Assembly (NCBI GenBank): GCA_963724285.1
Contig: CAVRUD010000027.1
Location: forward strand, 59,422-123,421
DNA from: CAVRUD01 sp963724285
GTDB lineage: Bacteria; Chloroflexota; Chloroflexia; Thermomicrobiales; UBA6265
Reading direction: 5' to 3'
DNA: 64,000 nt
The translations under genes were made by a program, and so were the position numbers. Each line of letters starts with the position of its first letter. Within the stretch, counting starts at the first letter, position 1. The notes beneath the pieces were generated by a model. It had not been told where the DNA came from. It did no database searches and was given only the letters and a program-made list of their open reading frames with translations. This document shows positions 30,363-40,504 of the stretch, one piece after another.

Positions 30363-32702
30363 ATGATGGACTTCGCCGGGCTTTCGGAAACTGACGAGCG
30401 CCAGGTTCAACTCCTGGTCGTCGGCGGTGGGCTGGCCGGGACCTGCGCCGCCATCGCCGCCGCCCGTTAGGGCGTCTCGGTGGCGCTGCTCCAGGAGCGC
30501 CCCGTCCTCGGCGGCAACAGCAGCAGCGAGATCCGCGTCCACCCGGTCGGGGCGTCCCAAAGCGGGTACCACCGAGACGCCCGCGAGACCGGCATCATGG
30601 AAGAGATCTTTCTCGAAGCCCGGGCTCGAGCCTACGGACTGCGCCAGATCAACGGCAACCACTACCCGATGTGGGACGTCATCCTGGCCGAGAAGGCGGA
30701 GGCGGAGCCGCATCTGGACCTCCTCCTCAACACCCGCGTCATCGGTGTCTCCTCTTCAGAGACGACCGTGGACGGATACGAGCGCCGCGTCGACAGCGTC
30801 CTGGCCGTTCAGCAGGGGACAGAGAAGGTCTTCCGCGTCACCTGCGACATGGTGATCGACGCGACCGGTGACGGGTTCGTGGCGGTCCAGGCGGGCGCGC
30901 CGTTCCGCTATGGACGCGAAGCACGGGCCGAGTTCAACGAATCCTGGGCGCCGGAGGTGGCGGATGACGTCGTCCTCGGCTCGACGATCATGTTCGCCGC
31001 CCGCGATGTCGGCCGGCCTGTTCCGTTCATGCCGCCCGATTGGGCCCACACATTCGCGGACGAGTCCGCGCTGCCCTATCGAACCCACGAGAACATCGAC
31101 AGCGGCTACTGGTGGATCGAGTGGGGCGGAAGGATCAACACGATCACGGACAACGACGCCATCCGCAGGGAACTCCACGCCGCCGTCTTCGGTGTCTGGG
31201 ACCACATCAAGAACCACTGCACCGTGCCGGGTATCCGCGAGCGGGCAGCGACCTGGACGCTCGATTGGATCGGCCATATTCCTGGCAAGCGCGAGAGCCG
31301 CCGCTTCGAAGGCGACCACATCCTGACTGAGTCCGACGTCATGCGCGGTTTGGAGGCAGTGCCGGCCGATGTCGTCGCCCACGGCGGCTGGCCGATCGAC
31401 CTCCACGCCGAAGATGGCATCTACTCCTCCGAAAAACCCTGCACCCAGCCGCCCCTGCCGGGGCTGTACGGCATTCCCCTCCGGTCGCTCTACAGCCGTT
31501 CCGTCAGCAACCTCCTCCTGGCCGGTCGCGACATCAGCACAACCCATGTCGCCCACGGAACGACGCGGGTCATGAAAACCTGCGCGGTCATTGGGCAGGC
31601 GTCTGGCAGTGCCGCCGCGCTCTGTCTCGAACGGGGGCAAACGCCGCGGGCTCTGGCGAACGATGAGGCCGGGATCGCACTTCTTCAGCAACGCCTGCTC
31701 CGGGACGGCATGTACCTCCCACTCCGCGCGAATGAGGACCGCTGCGACCTGGCACAACGCGACGACGTGGCCATCACCGCTTCGAGCGAGGCGCCCCTGC
31801 GGCTCGGCGACGACATGCACTGGGAGCAGGCCCACCTCACCGGTTCCCACATCACCTGGACCGGTGCCGCCGATCCGACCGCGCCACGCTCGGTTCCGCT
31901 GGATCGACTCCTGGCACAGGCCGTCGTGATGAGCGGCGATCGTCTCACGTCCGTTTCGGCGCGGATGTCGTCCAGCCAGGACGAACCGGTCACCGCCCGC
32001 ATGCACGTCCGCCAGGCCCGCCACCTCCGCGACTTTGGTTCCTGCGAACCTGCGGACGGGAGCCTTGCCACCCTTGAGGCGTCAGTTGCTCCGGGAGAAT
32101 CCCTGGTGACGTTCCGGACCGATGAACCACTGCGGTGCGAACCGGACCGACCCCTGGTCATGGTGCTGGAGCCGTGCGACGGGCTGTCCTGGGTGATCTC
32201 GGCCCAGGAGCCTCCGGGAACGCAGGCGGGGAAATGGGACGAGGACCTCGGCTACTGGCGCTGGATCCACGGCACGCTGGAGTTCGAAACCGATCCGGTG
32301 AGCACTCCCTATCACGCGCGGAACATCGTTTCTGGGGTCACCCGGCCCGAGCGCGGCACCAACATGTGGATCTCCGATCCGGCCGCGGGGCTCCCCCAAT
32401 CAATCGCGCTCCGGTGGAGCGAGCCGGTCGACATCGGGACGGTCGAGGTGACCTTCGACTCGCAGTTGAGCGGCTGGGTCTGGGAGGGTCCGTTCGCGAC
32501 GGTGGCGCGGGACTACACCATTGATGCCGTAGCAGCGGGCACGCGACACCGCATCTTCGAGGTCCGCGGCAATCACCAGCGCCGCCGGGTGCACGCCGTC
32601 GAAGTTCGTCAGACTGACGAGTTGATCTTGACCATCTCTCGCACGAACGGCGCGGCGACCGCACGGGTGGTCGAGGTGCGCGTCTACCCACCGGAGGGGT
32701 AG
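30363..32702 (+). CDS. FAD-dependent oxidoreductase with C-terminal sugar-binding-like domain, in-frame TAG
   Basis: Residues 1-35 (MMDFAGLSETDERQVQLLVV) carry the dinucleotide fold GGGLAGTCAAIAAAR, then a TAG at 30468-30470, then GVSVALLQERPVLGGNSSSE in the same frame. One C-to-T change (CAG to TAG) explains it. CDMVIDATGDGFVAVQAGAP and SNLLLAGRDISTTHVAHGTTRVMKT are the FAD-contact segments of the FAD_oxidored family. From about residue 640 a beta-rich region (IALRWSEPVDIGTVEVTFDS) resembles a discoidin-like fold. About 779 residues. The substrate is unknown; homologs often sit in polysaccharide clusters. If the TAG is real, translation could restart at 30480 or later but would lack the FAD-binding loop. 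Confidence 0.75.
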
Positions 32703-32873
32703 CCAGAACGCGAACCCGCTGCCGATGCTTGGGGTCGGCCGTGCATCACGGTGGACAGCCCATCCGACCTTCCTGGTCCTCCCCGTGGGCTACTCCAGGG
32801 TGTGCCCCATCGTATGGCGTGGGGCCACGGGCGCTCGCCGGACCGGCGCCATCCGTCGTCGTCGTAGGGGAGG

Positions 32874-32974
32874 GTCCCGTGCCCTCCCGATGCCCGACGC
32901 AGGAGGGCATACCGGCGTCCTGTGCACGGCGCTACGGCCTGGCGGCCGTGGGAGGGCGCGGGACCCTCCCCTAC
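32874..32974. repeat. GTAGGGG...CCCCTAC palindromic repeat
   Basis: GTAGGGGAGGGTCCCG at the left and CGGGACCCTCCCCTAC at the right; interior GGCCTGGCGGCCGTGGGAGG is shared with the element at 28070-28183. It lies between the convergent FAD oxidoreductase and cyclase-TPR genes. Confidence 0.85.
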
Positions 32975-33006
32975 GACAACGGGCGCAAAACCGTGAGGCG
33001 CACCCG

Positions 33007-36000
33007 CTATTCCAGCTCCTCTTGCGCGTCCTCCAGGGCAGAGAGGAAGTCGTCCAGTCCTTGCCCGTCGCCAGCGAACTCCTTGAGCGATTCCGCTTCC
33101 CGCTCCATCATGCTGAGTACCTGATCCGGCGCGTAACTGGTGGTAGACGGCCAGAGCGGATCGTTCGCCTCGGCCAGCGCCCCGTCGATCTCCGCGGTTG
33201 CATCGCGATCCTGGGCAACCACGGCCAGGACGAGCGCAGCGTGCGCGGCCGGCAGGTGTGGATCGAGTTCCAGGGCCGTCCGGAGCCATGCTTCCGCCTC
33301 GGCCGGAGCGCCAGCCCGCAGCGCAATGGTTCCGACCGTGGCGTACAACGCGGGGTATTGAAGCGAGCCCGAATCCGTGCCGGCGTTGCCTTCAAGGAAA
33401 CCGGCAAACCCTGGCAAGACGGTCGCCACCTGGGGCGCTACCCCCGGTTCATCGTCCAGCAACGACTCGATACCGGATAGGGTCGTGTTGACCGAGGCCA
33501 TCCACTGCTGGGGATGCTGCGCGCCAAGGACCGTGAAGTACTGGGCATAGGCAGCATTGGCGGCATCCGAGTCGCCCTCCGCCAGCCGGTAGAGGCCCAG
33601 GTCGGCCCAGGTGGCCGGGTTGTCCGGCGCGGCCCGCGTCGCTGCCTCGGCCCGCTCGATTGCCCCGGGGAGGTCGTCGCCGGCAAAGAGCACCCTGCCC
33701 GCCCCAAGGAGGGCCAGGGCGTGGTCCGGGTTCGCCGCAATGGCTGCTTCGTAGTGCTCAAGCGCTGCGTCTTCGTCTCCGCTGTCCAGGGCGATATCAC
33801 CGGCGTCCGTCTCCTGCGTTTCGGTGCAGTAGGTCGTCAGGTGATCGATGCCTTCGGAGCGCTCCGCCATCTCCCGCGTCGTCAGGTCCTCGATCTTCTC
33901 ATCGAGGTCGGCGACGGCCGCCGAATCCCCATCAAGGAAGCTGGAGAAGATCTGGGCCGAGAAGTAGATCAATCGGAGCGGCGCGATCTCATCGATCGCG
34001 CCAATCGGCTCTCCATCGCCATAGGCAAGGGCCTCTTCGATCGCCGCCCGGTACTCCTCCTCCGCCTCGGTGGCCTTCGCTTCGTCCCCGTCAAAGATGT
34101 AGTACCAGGCCCAAACCCGCTCGAACGACCGGACGCGGGCCGCCCATGCCTCCAGTTGCGCCATACGCGACGCGGAGGGATTGGCCAGGACCTTGTCGGT
34201 CCACTCTCGGATCTGAGCTGCGTCGGCGAGGACGTCCTCACCAATGAGGTCAACGGTGGTCGGCTCCTCCGCCGAGGGCGTCCCGGCTGCTATCGGGGTC
34301 GCCCCGCCGGCAAGTGGTGTAGCGGCCGGAGTTCCCGTTTCGGCCGGCTCCTCCGCCTCTTCCGGCGAGGGCTGACTCAGCAATAGCCCATAGTTCAGGC
34401 CCTGGCGCTCTGCGTAGGCTGCCGCCACGGCAGCCTGGGCAAGGGGATCGCCGGGGCGCAGCTCCGAAGCCAGGATGCGCTGCATCTCGATCATCAGGTC
34501 ATACGCCGCCAATGCCTGGTCTCGGCGCTCCTCGTCTTGCGGCCAGAGAACCAGGCTCTTCTCGACGCTCAGATCGTCGCCAACGACGAGCGCCGTCGAA
34601 TCGAGCATGGCGCCCTGAGCGCGGATTTCCGCCAGCTCAGCGATCTCTTCGTGGGCCGCGTCATTGGTCGGGTCGAGGCGGATCACCTCGCGGTACAGAT
34701 CCTCGGCTTCGAGGAAAAGGAGCGGTTCGAAGTAGTCCTGCCCGATGCCCTGCTGCACGAGGATATTAGCGAGCAGCATCCGGGCACTGATGTCTTCTGG
34801 GTGGAGGGCAACGATCTGGCGCCATGACTCGGCGGCGAGGTCGGGGCGGCCCTGGAGCAGGTAGACGATGCCGACGTTGGTGTACGCGTCCAGGTTTTCC
34901 GGGTCCAGGGTCAGGGCCTGCGTCAGAGAGTCGACTGCCGTATCGCAGTCACCAATGAGGACACGGGCCGCGCCACCCTGGACGAGCGGGTACGGGTCGT
35001 CGGGGGCTGCACCGGCCTCCAGGGAGTCCAGCTCCTCGGCCGCACGACCCCGCCAGTACTCCTGATCCTCGGTCATGCCCTTGCCGCGATAGGCATCCGA
35101 CATCATCGTGAAGAGCCGGGCGAAGGTGGCCGGAACATCGCTCGGGCGCTCCAGACCATCGGCCCGCGCGACCAGGTCCTCGCGAAGTTTGAGCGCTCGC
35201 TCGTACCAGGAGAGGGCGGTGTCCCAGTCTCCTTCGACGGCGGCGCTTCGCCCCAGTTCGATGTAGGTCTTGACCAGGATCAGCGCGTCCTGCGGACCAA
35301 GTCCCTCACCCGCCTGCAGACGGGCCTCGTAAAACGCCGCGGCATCTTCCCATGCGCTTCTGGCGGCCGCGATCTGACCGTCGAGGTTGCGGGCATTGCC
35401 CAGGTGAAAATTGACGATCCCGGTGTTGGCGGCGTCGGGCTGGTCGGGAACGGCGAGCTCGAGGTGCTCTATCGCCGCCCGGAGGCGATGTTCGTTGTAG
35501 GCGATGATTCCCGCGGCAGCGTTGACCAGATCCTCCATCGTGTCCGCCCGAAGGACGGGGACATCGAGCCCCTCCTTCACCTGCACAATTCCCTGGCCGC
35601 CGGGCTCGCCATCGGTCGGGCCACCGACCACCAGACCCACCTGCGGGTCGGTGAAGACAACGTAGGCGATGTACTCGCGCTGGCCGTCGTCGGTGGTCTC
35701 GTCGACGCGGTAGATGATGACCGCCTCGGCGCCGATCCGGTCGCCAAGTTCGCGGGCCGAACCGGTGTCGGTCGCGTCGAATTTGACCGGCAGTTCGCGG
35801 ATGACGACCTCCTGGGCCTGCCCCTGGGTGTAGAGCGTGTCGGCGAGCTGGTCCTGGAACGAGGCCGCCGACGCCTCCCGTGTTATCGCAAACCCGATTG
35901 CATCGTCGGGGATCGGCAGCGCCACCCGCCACAGGTATTGCTGGTAGGCGTACGCGCCGAGCACGGTCGCCACGCAGACCGCGAAGAACGCCAACGTACG

Positions 36001-36868
36001 CTGATTGACCAGCCAGCCGGCAACCCGGCCCGGTTCAGTGGCGCGCAGCCCGGTCTCGCGCCGGATCTCGCGCCAGCGAGCGCCACCGAGGACGACCGTT
36101 ACCAGGAGCAGAAGCAACCCAACGGCAAGGAGAAGGTATTCGTTGAAGGTGGAGAACTCGACGACGAGACCCTTGAACCCCGTGTACAACGACAGCGGCG
36201 ACAGCAGGCTCAGGCCGAACTCTTCCGAGGCAGCCCGGGACTGGGCGCGGAAGGAGACGATTCCGGCCGCTGCCGTCCCAAGGGCCGCCACGCCCCCGGC
36301 CACCGGCGATGGCAGGCTCTTGAGGCGCTTGGGGTTGACCGGAATCTCCGGGGAGACGAGCTGGTAGACCTGTTGCGGGCGACTGAGGTCCTTGAGCCTG
36401 TGCTTGCCGACATCGCGCAGGTAGAACTTCTCTGGCAGGTCATGTCAGGACGAGATTTCGGGTCGCCTCCGAGAGCAGGACCTGCTGGCCGTGGCCGATC
36501 GACAGGAGGCGCGCAACACGGTTGACCGGCTGACCGAAGTAGTCTCCATCGCGGACCTCGGCCTCACCGGTATTGATCGCCATCCTGGCCCGGAGCGGGC
36601 CGGTCTCACCCCACGGCTCACCCGCCAGGCTACGCTGGGCGGCGGCGGCGGCGGCCACGGCGGCGGCGGGACTGGCAAAGGCGGCGCAAAAGGCATCGCC
36701 GATGGTCTTGAAGATGTAGCCACTGTTGGCGGTGATCGCGTTACGGAGCAGGGCGTCATGCCGGGCAAGGGCCACCCGCATCGCGTCGGGGAACCGCTCC
36801 CAGAGCTTCGTTGACCCCTCGAGGTCGGTAAACAGAAAACTGACCGTGCCAGTCGGCTGGTCCGCCAT
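33007..36868 (-). CDS. Class III adenylate/guanylate cyclase fused to membrane and TPR regions, one frameshift
   Basis: About 1,286 residues when a break near 36440 is bridged. Residues 1-145: cyclase domain with FLFTDLEGSTKLWE (metal Asp), FKTIGDAFCAAF (second Asp) and QPVNRVARL (transition-state Asn/Arg). The frame then changes to LPEKFYLRDVGKHRLKDLSR, the normal end of such domains. Two or three hydrophobic segments follow (YLLLAVGLLLLLVTVVLGG, LAFFAVCVATVLGAYAYQQY). The remainder is tandem TPR (AYTNVGIVYLLQGRPDLAAE; HALALLGAGRVLFAGDDLPG) with an acidic linker. GGAGGG-poor start at ATG 36868 (MADQPTGTVSFLFT). It would make cAMP or cGMP at the membrane. It abuts the RiPP locus, where two other proteins bind cyclic nucleotides. 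Confidence 0.82.
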
Positions 36869-36968
36869 GGGAGACCCTTAGCGACGTAGCACCGATGCCC
36901 GGCGCGGTGGCCGGGCTCGGTGTCGGACGGATTGTGGGTGGTCTGGCCGGTGAATTGGCCGGCCTCGT

Positions 36969-37132
36969 GGACGCCAGGTTGAAACCTGGCGCTAAACCTA
37001 CGAAACCTCTCCGAGGTTGATCGCGTTGTCGGGCATGTCCGCCCTCCCCAGCCCCAGTCCCGGAGGGACTTTGTAGGTTTAGCGCCAGGTTTCAACCTGG
37101 CGTCCTGGTGCCCGGGGTTGAAACCCCGGGCA
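36969..37132. repeat. Long palindromic repeat beside the RiPP locus
   Basis: A 33-bp arm at 36969-37001 (GGACGCCAGGTTGAAACCTG onward) has its perfect inverse at 37073-37105. CCTCTCCGAGG lies inside, and GCCCGGGGTTGAAACCCCGGGC follows at 37111-37132. It separates the cyclase gene from precursor gene 1 and could terminate the RiPP operon. Confidence 0.85.
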
Positions 37133-37145
37133 CCCTGGCGACGCC

Positions 37146-37418
37146 TTAGAACGTGATGTAGCAGCACTCGGCGCAGTTGCTCGACCAGCAGGTGCCGTCG
37201 TTGCAATGCTCGTCACGCCAGCGGTACCCGGCGACTTCGACATCCGCGGTCTTCGCCTCGACCAACTGGTTGATGACGCCCTCCGGGATGCCGGCCCCGC
37301 TCAGGGTGCCGATCGGGTCCTCCTTGATCCGCTGCAAGTAAGCCGGGTCGTTCCGGGTGCGCTCGGCCAAAGCCCGCGCCTTGTCCCGCAGATTTGCCAA
37401 CGTTGCTTTGTCGCTCAT
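37146..37418 (-). CDS. RiPP precursor peptide 1 (Cys-rich core)
   Basis: Ninety residues. Leader: MSDKATLANLRDKARALAER, then NDPAYLQRIKEDPIGTLSGAGIP, the DP...L..AGIP pattern shared with the other precursors, then TADVEVAGYR. Core: HCNDGTCWSSN and CAECCYITF, with five Cys, two Ser and two Thr, so up to four thioether rings plus a free Cys. GGAG lies 8 nt before the ATG at 37418, which fixes the start rather than an upstream in-frame ATG at 37463. It is last in the locus, 88 bp after the exporter gene, apart from the other five. The leader lacks the FRQQ motif of the rest, so it may be a divergent or differently used substrate. Confidence 0.8.
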   Translation of the reverse strand: MSDKATLANLRDKARALAERTRNDPAYLQRIKEDPIGTLSGAGIPEGVINQLVEAKTADVEVAGYRWRDEHCNDGTCWSSNCAECCYITF

Positions 37419-37506
37419 CTCAATGCTCCTCGTCGTGTCGTGCTTCCGATCGGCGTCGCCCATGCGACGCCGCGCTGACGATCATGTTTCGCCCGCCGGC
37501 CACCCC

Positions 37507-40504
37507 TTACGAGGCGACCGGCTCGGCTGGCTCCATTCCCGCCGCGGCGAGTGCCGCCCGGCGAGCGGCGACTGTCTGCTCGACGCCCGCCCGGACCGCC
37601 GGCTCTCGCGCAAGCAGCGCGGCGAAGGCTTCCCGGTCAAGCCGGTAGAGCTCACTGGCGGTGGCCGCGCGGACCGTGGCCGTGCGCGGCTCACCCGTCA
37701 GCACCGCCATCTCGCCGAAGTAGTCGCCATCGCCGAGCGTGTTGACGTGGCGCTCCGCCTCGCCGTCGCCGACGACCACGTCGAACCGGCCCTTGCTCAC
37801 GATGTAGAGCGCGTCACCCGGCTCGTCCTGGCGAACCACCTCGGTGCCGGCGGCAAAACGTTGCAGGGTAAGTTGACCGGCCACGGCCACGAGTTCCGCG
37901 CTTCCCAGCCCGGCGAACAGCGGCGTGTTCCGCAGATGGGCCACCTCGATCGGTGTCGGCTGGCCGAGCGGGACGGAGACCCGGCCGGTCTGCTCGTCGT
38001 AGAGCTGCTGGTAGAGTCCGCCCGCGTTGACCAACTCGGCGTGCGTCCCCTCTTCGACTAGCCGTCCTTGATCGAGGACGAAGATCCGGTCGGCGGTGGC
38101 CGCCGAGGTCAGGCGGTGGGTAATGCTGATGGTCGTCCGGCCTTTCGCGACGGTGGACAGCGTCTCCTGGATCTCCGCTTCGGTGCGGGGGTCGAGGGCG
38201 CTGGTCGCCTCGTCGAGGATCAGCAGGCGGGGATCGCGCAGCAACGCCCGGGCAATCGCCAACCGCTGCCGCTGCCCGCCGCTCATGCGCACGCCGCGCT
38301 CGCCGAGAACCGTATCGTAACCGCTCGGCAACGTGGAAACGAACGCGTCAAGCTGAGCGGCTTTCGCGGCGGCGATCACCTCGGCGTCGGTCGCGTCCAG
38401 TCGGCCGATGGCGATGTTCTCGCGCACCGTCGTGTCGAACACGAAGGTCTCCTGGAAGACGAGGCCGATCTGACCGCGAAGCGAGGCGAGCGTCACATCC
38501 CGCACGTCGTGGCCGTCGAAGAAGACCTGGCCTTGCTCGGGATCCCAGAAGCGCAAGCAGCAGGTTGATCAGGGTGCTCTTGCCACAGCCGGACGGACCG
38601 ACGACCGCCACGCTGGCCCCGGCCGGAATCGTCAGGCTCAGATCGCGCAGAATCGGGCGACCCGGCTCATAGCCAAAGGTGACGTCCTCGAGCCGGATCC
38701 CCTGCGAGAGAACCGGCAGCGCCACGGCGCTGGGCTTGTCGGCGATGTCGATCGGCTCGTCGAGCAATTCTGTAATGCGCTGCAACGACCCCGACGCCTT
38801 CTGCACGGTCTGGCCGATGTTGGAGAGCGCGGCGATCGGCGTAAAGAGGGCGGGCAGCAGGCCGATGAACGCCAGCAGCGTGCCGAGCGTCAGGTTCCCT
38901 TCCATCACCATGTAGCCGCCAACCCCGAGGACGACCAATTGGCCGAGGGTGGTCGCCAGCGACATGCTGGTCTCGTAGAGGGCCGAGGCCACCATCAGGC
39001 GGAGCGTGGCGCGCAGCATCGCTTGGAGGCGGCCGTGGTACGTGGCCTCAGCCTGCTTCTCCAACCCGAAGGCCTTGATGACGGCGTGGGCGGAGAGGTT
39101 CTCCTGGGCGGTGGCGGCAGTGGCCCCCGTCAACTCCTGCTGCTCGAAGCTGATCTCCTGGATACGGCCCCGCAGTGCCAGGTACGAAACGGCGAAGAGC
39201 GGAACGATGACCAGGACCAGGGCGCCGAGCAACGGGCTCAGCAGGATGATCGTCACCCCCGCCGCGATCGCGGTCAGGAGCAGGTAGAGTGCCACGCCAA
39301 TGAGCTGGGCCATCGCCATCTGCACGACCATCAGGTCGCCGGACAGGCGGGCCATCAGGTCGCCGACCTTCGCTCGCACGTAATAGCCGTGCGACAGCCG
39401 CTGGAGATGGGCGAACATCCTGTCCGCCAGATCGACCAGCAGGCGCTGGCTGATCCAGGAGGTGACGTAGGCGCGGCGCATCCCAACCAGGGCGTTGAGG
39501 ACGTAGATGACGAACAGCCCCAGGATGAAAACCAGCAAACGCTGCCCGCTGCCATCGGGCAGGATATCGTCGACGAGGTACCGGGTGGAGAGCGGCAGCA
39601 AGAGGGCGTAGGTCAGGCCGAAGGCCATGTACGCGATGAGCTCCACCTGCCGCCAGCGGTAGGGCCGCATCATCGGCACGAGTTGCCCCAGCAGGACCCG
39701 GAGCGCGTCGCGGCCGCTCGGGCGACGTTGAAGACTGGCGAGCCAGTCCTCCTCCAGACCGCCGAGCGGCTTCTGGAAGACCTGGGTCGCGGCCTGGTCG
39801 CGCCGATCTGGATCGTAGGCAACCAGGAACCGGCGAAGGCCATCGGCCTTGTGGGCCTGAATCAACCAGCCGACAAACGCCGTCGCCGATGGGTCGCCAG
39901 CCGCGCCCTCCGGCGCGCTGCCGACGATCGATACCTGTTTGCCGGCCTCAAGTTCGCCGCGGACCGCGGCGGCCGCTTCCGCCGGCCCCGGGCCAACCCC
40001 CACGCGACCGGCCAACACTCCGGCGATCCCATCGATCAACCGTCCGGGACTGGCGGCATTTCGTCCAAACCACCGGCCGATCAGGAGCCGGGTTAGCGGT
40101 CCGAGAACAGCGGCATCCGGCCGTTCGGGTTCGATCGGCAGAACGACGGCCTCCGCCACAGCCGGCGAACCGGCGACGGACCGCCCGTTGGCAGCGGCCC
40201 CGTCATTGCCCTCACCCGGCAGAGCCGCAATCGGGTCGACGAGATAGATGGGAACCGGTCCGCCACGCTGCTCCGGCGAAGGCGAAAGCAACCGCTCGAG
40301 CGCCTCGACCGCGCGGTCGGCCAGCTTGGCGACGGCGGGGGCGCGCTTCGCGCCGTGGGTACCAGCGGCGGCGTAGACGACGACGCGCTCTCCAGCAAAG
40401 GTGCGCCACGCGGCTGTGTTTGGTTGGGCGCCGGTCGGCGCCAGACTTGGATTGTGCATCGGTGGCTGAACCCCCGGTTGCGCGTCGTATGGACCAGGCA
40501 TCAT
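37507..40504 (-). CDS. ABC exporter with N-terminal peptidase-MA-like and C-terminal cNMP-binding domains, one frameshift
   Basis: About 999 residues, single-chain exporter half. Residues 40-270: ERVVVYAAAGTHGAKRAP, GPVPIYLVDP, LTRLLIGRWFG and FVGWLIQAHKADGLRRFLVA follow the pattern of peptidase-MA (gluzincin) domains but without HExxH, so inactive. There is no C39 Cys-His peptidase. Residues 295-600: six membrane segments. NBD: Walker A VVGPSGCGKSTLINLLL, then a frame break near 38555, RFWDPEQGQVFF, signature VRMSGGQRQRLAIARALL and Walker B LLILDEATSALD. Residues 850-960: cyclic-nucleotide-binding fold (FAGLGSAELVAVAGQ, GDGDYFGEMAVLTGEPRTATV). ATG overlaps the synthetase stop. Most likely exports the modified peptides, possibly gated by cAMP/cGMP (inference). 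Confidence 0.85.

Noticed and set aside
30468..30470. TAG as a recoded sense codon
   Set aside because: TAG ends other genes normally (for example 32700-32702 and 57558-57560) and no suppressor tRNA is visible.
38939..40096. Long plus-strand open frame opposite the exporter
   Set aside because: Gln/Glu/His-rich shadow of a gene with complete ABC motifs.
37507..40504. C39 peptidase domain in the exporter
   Set aside because: No Cys-His peptidase motifs in the N-terminal 270 residues; the pattern fits an inactive peptidase-MA-like domain instead.
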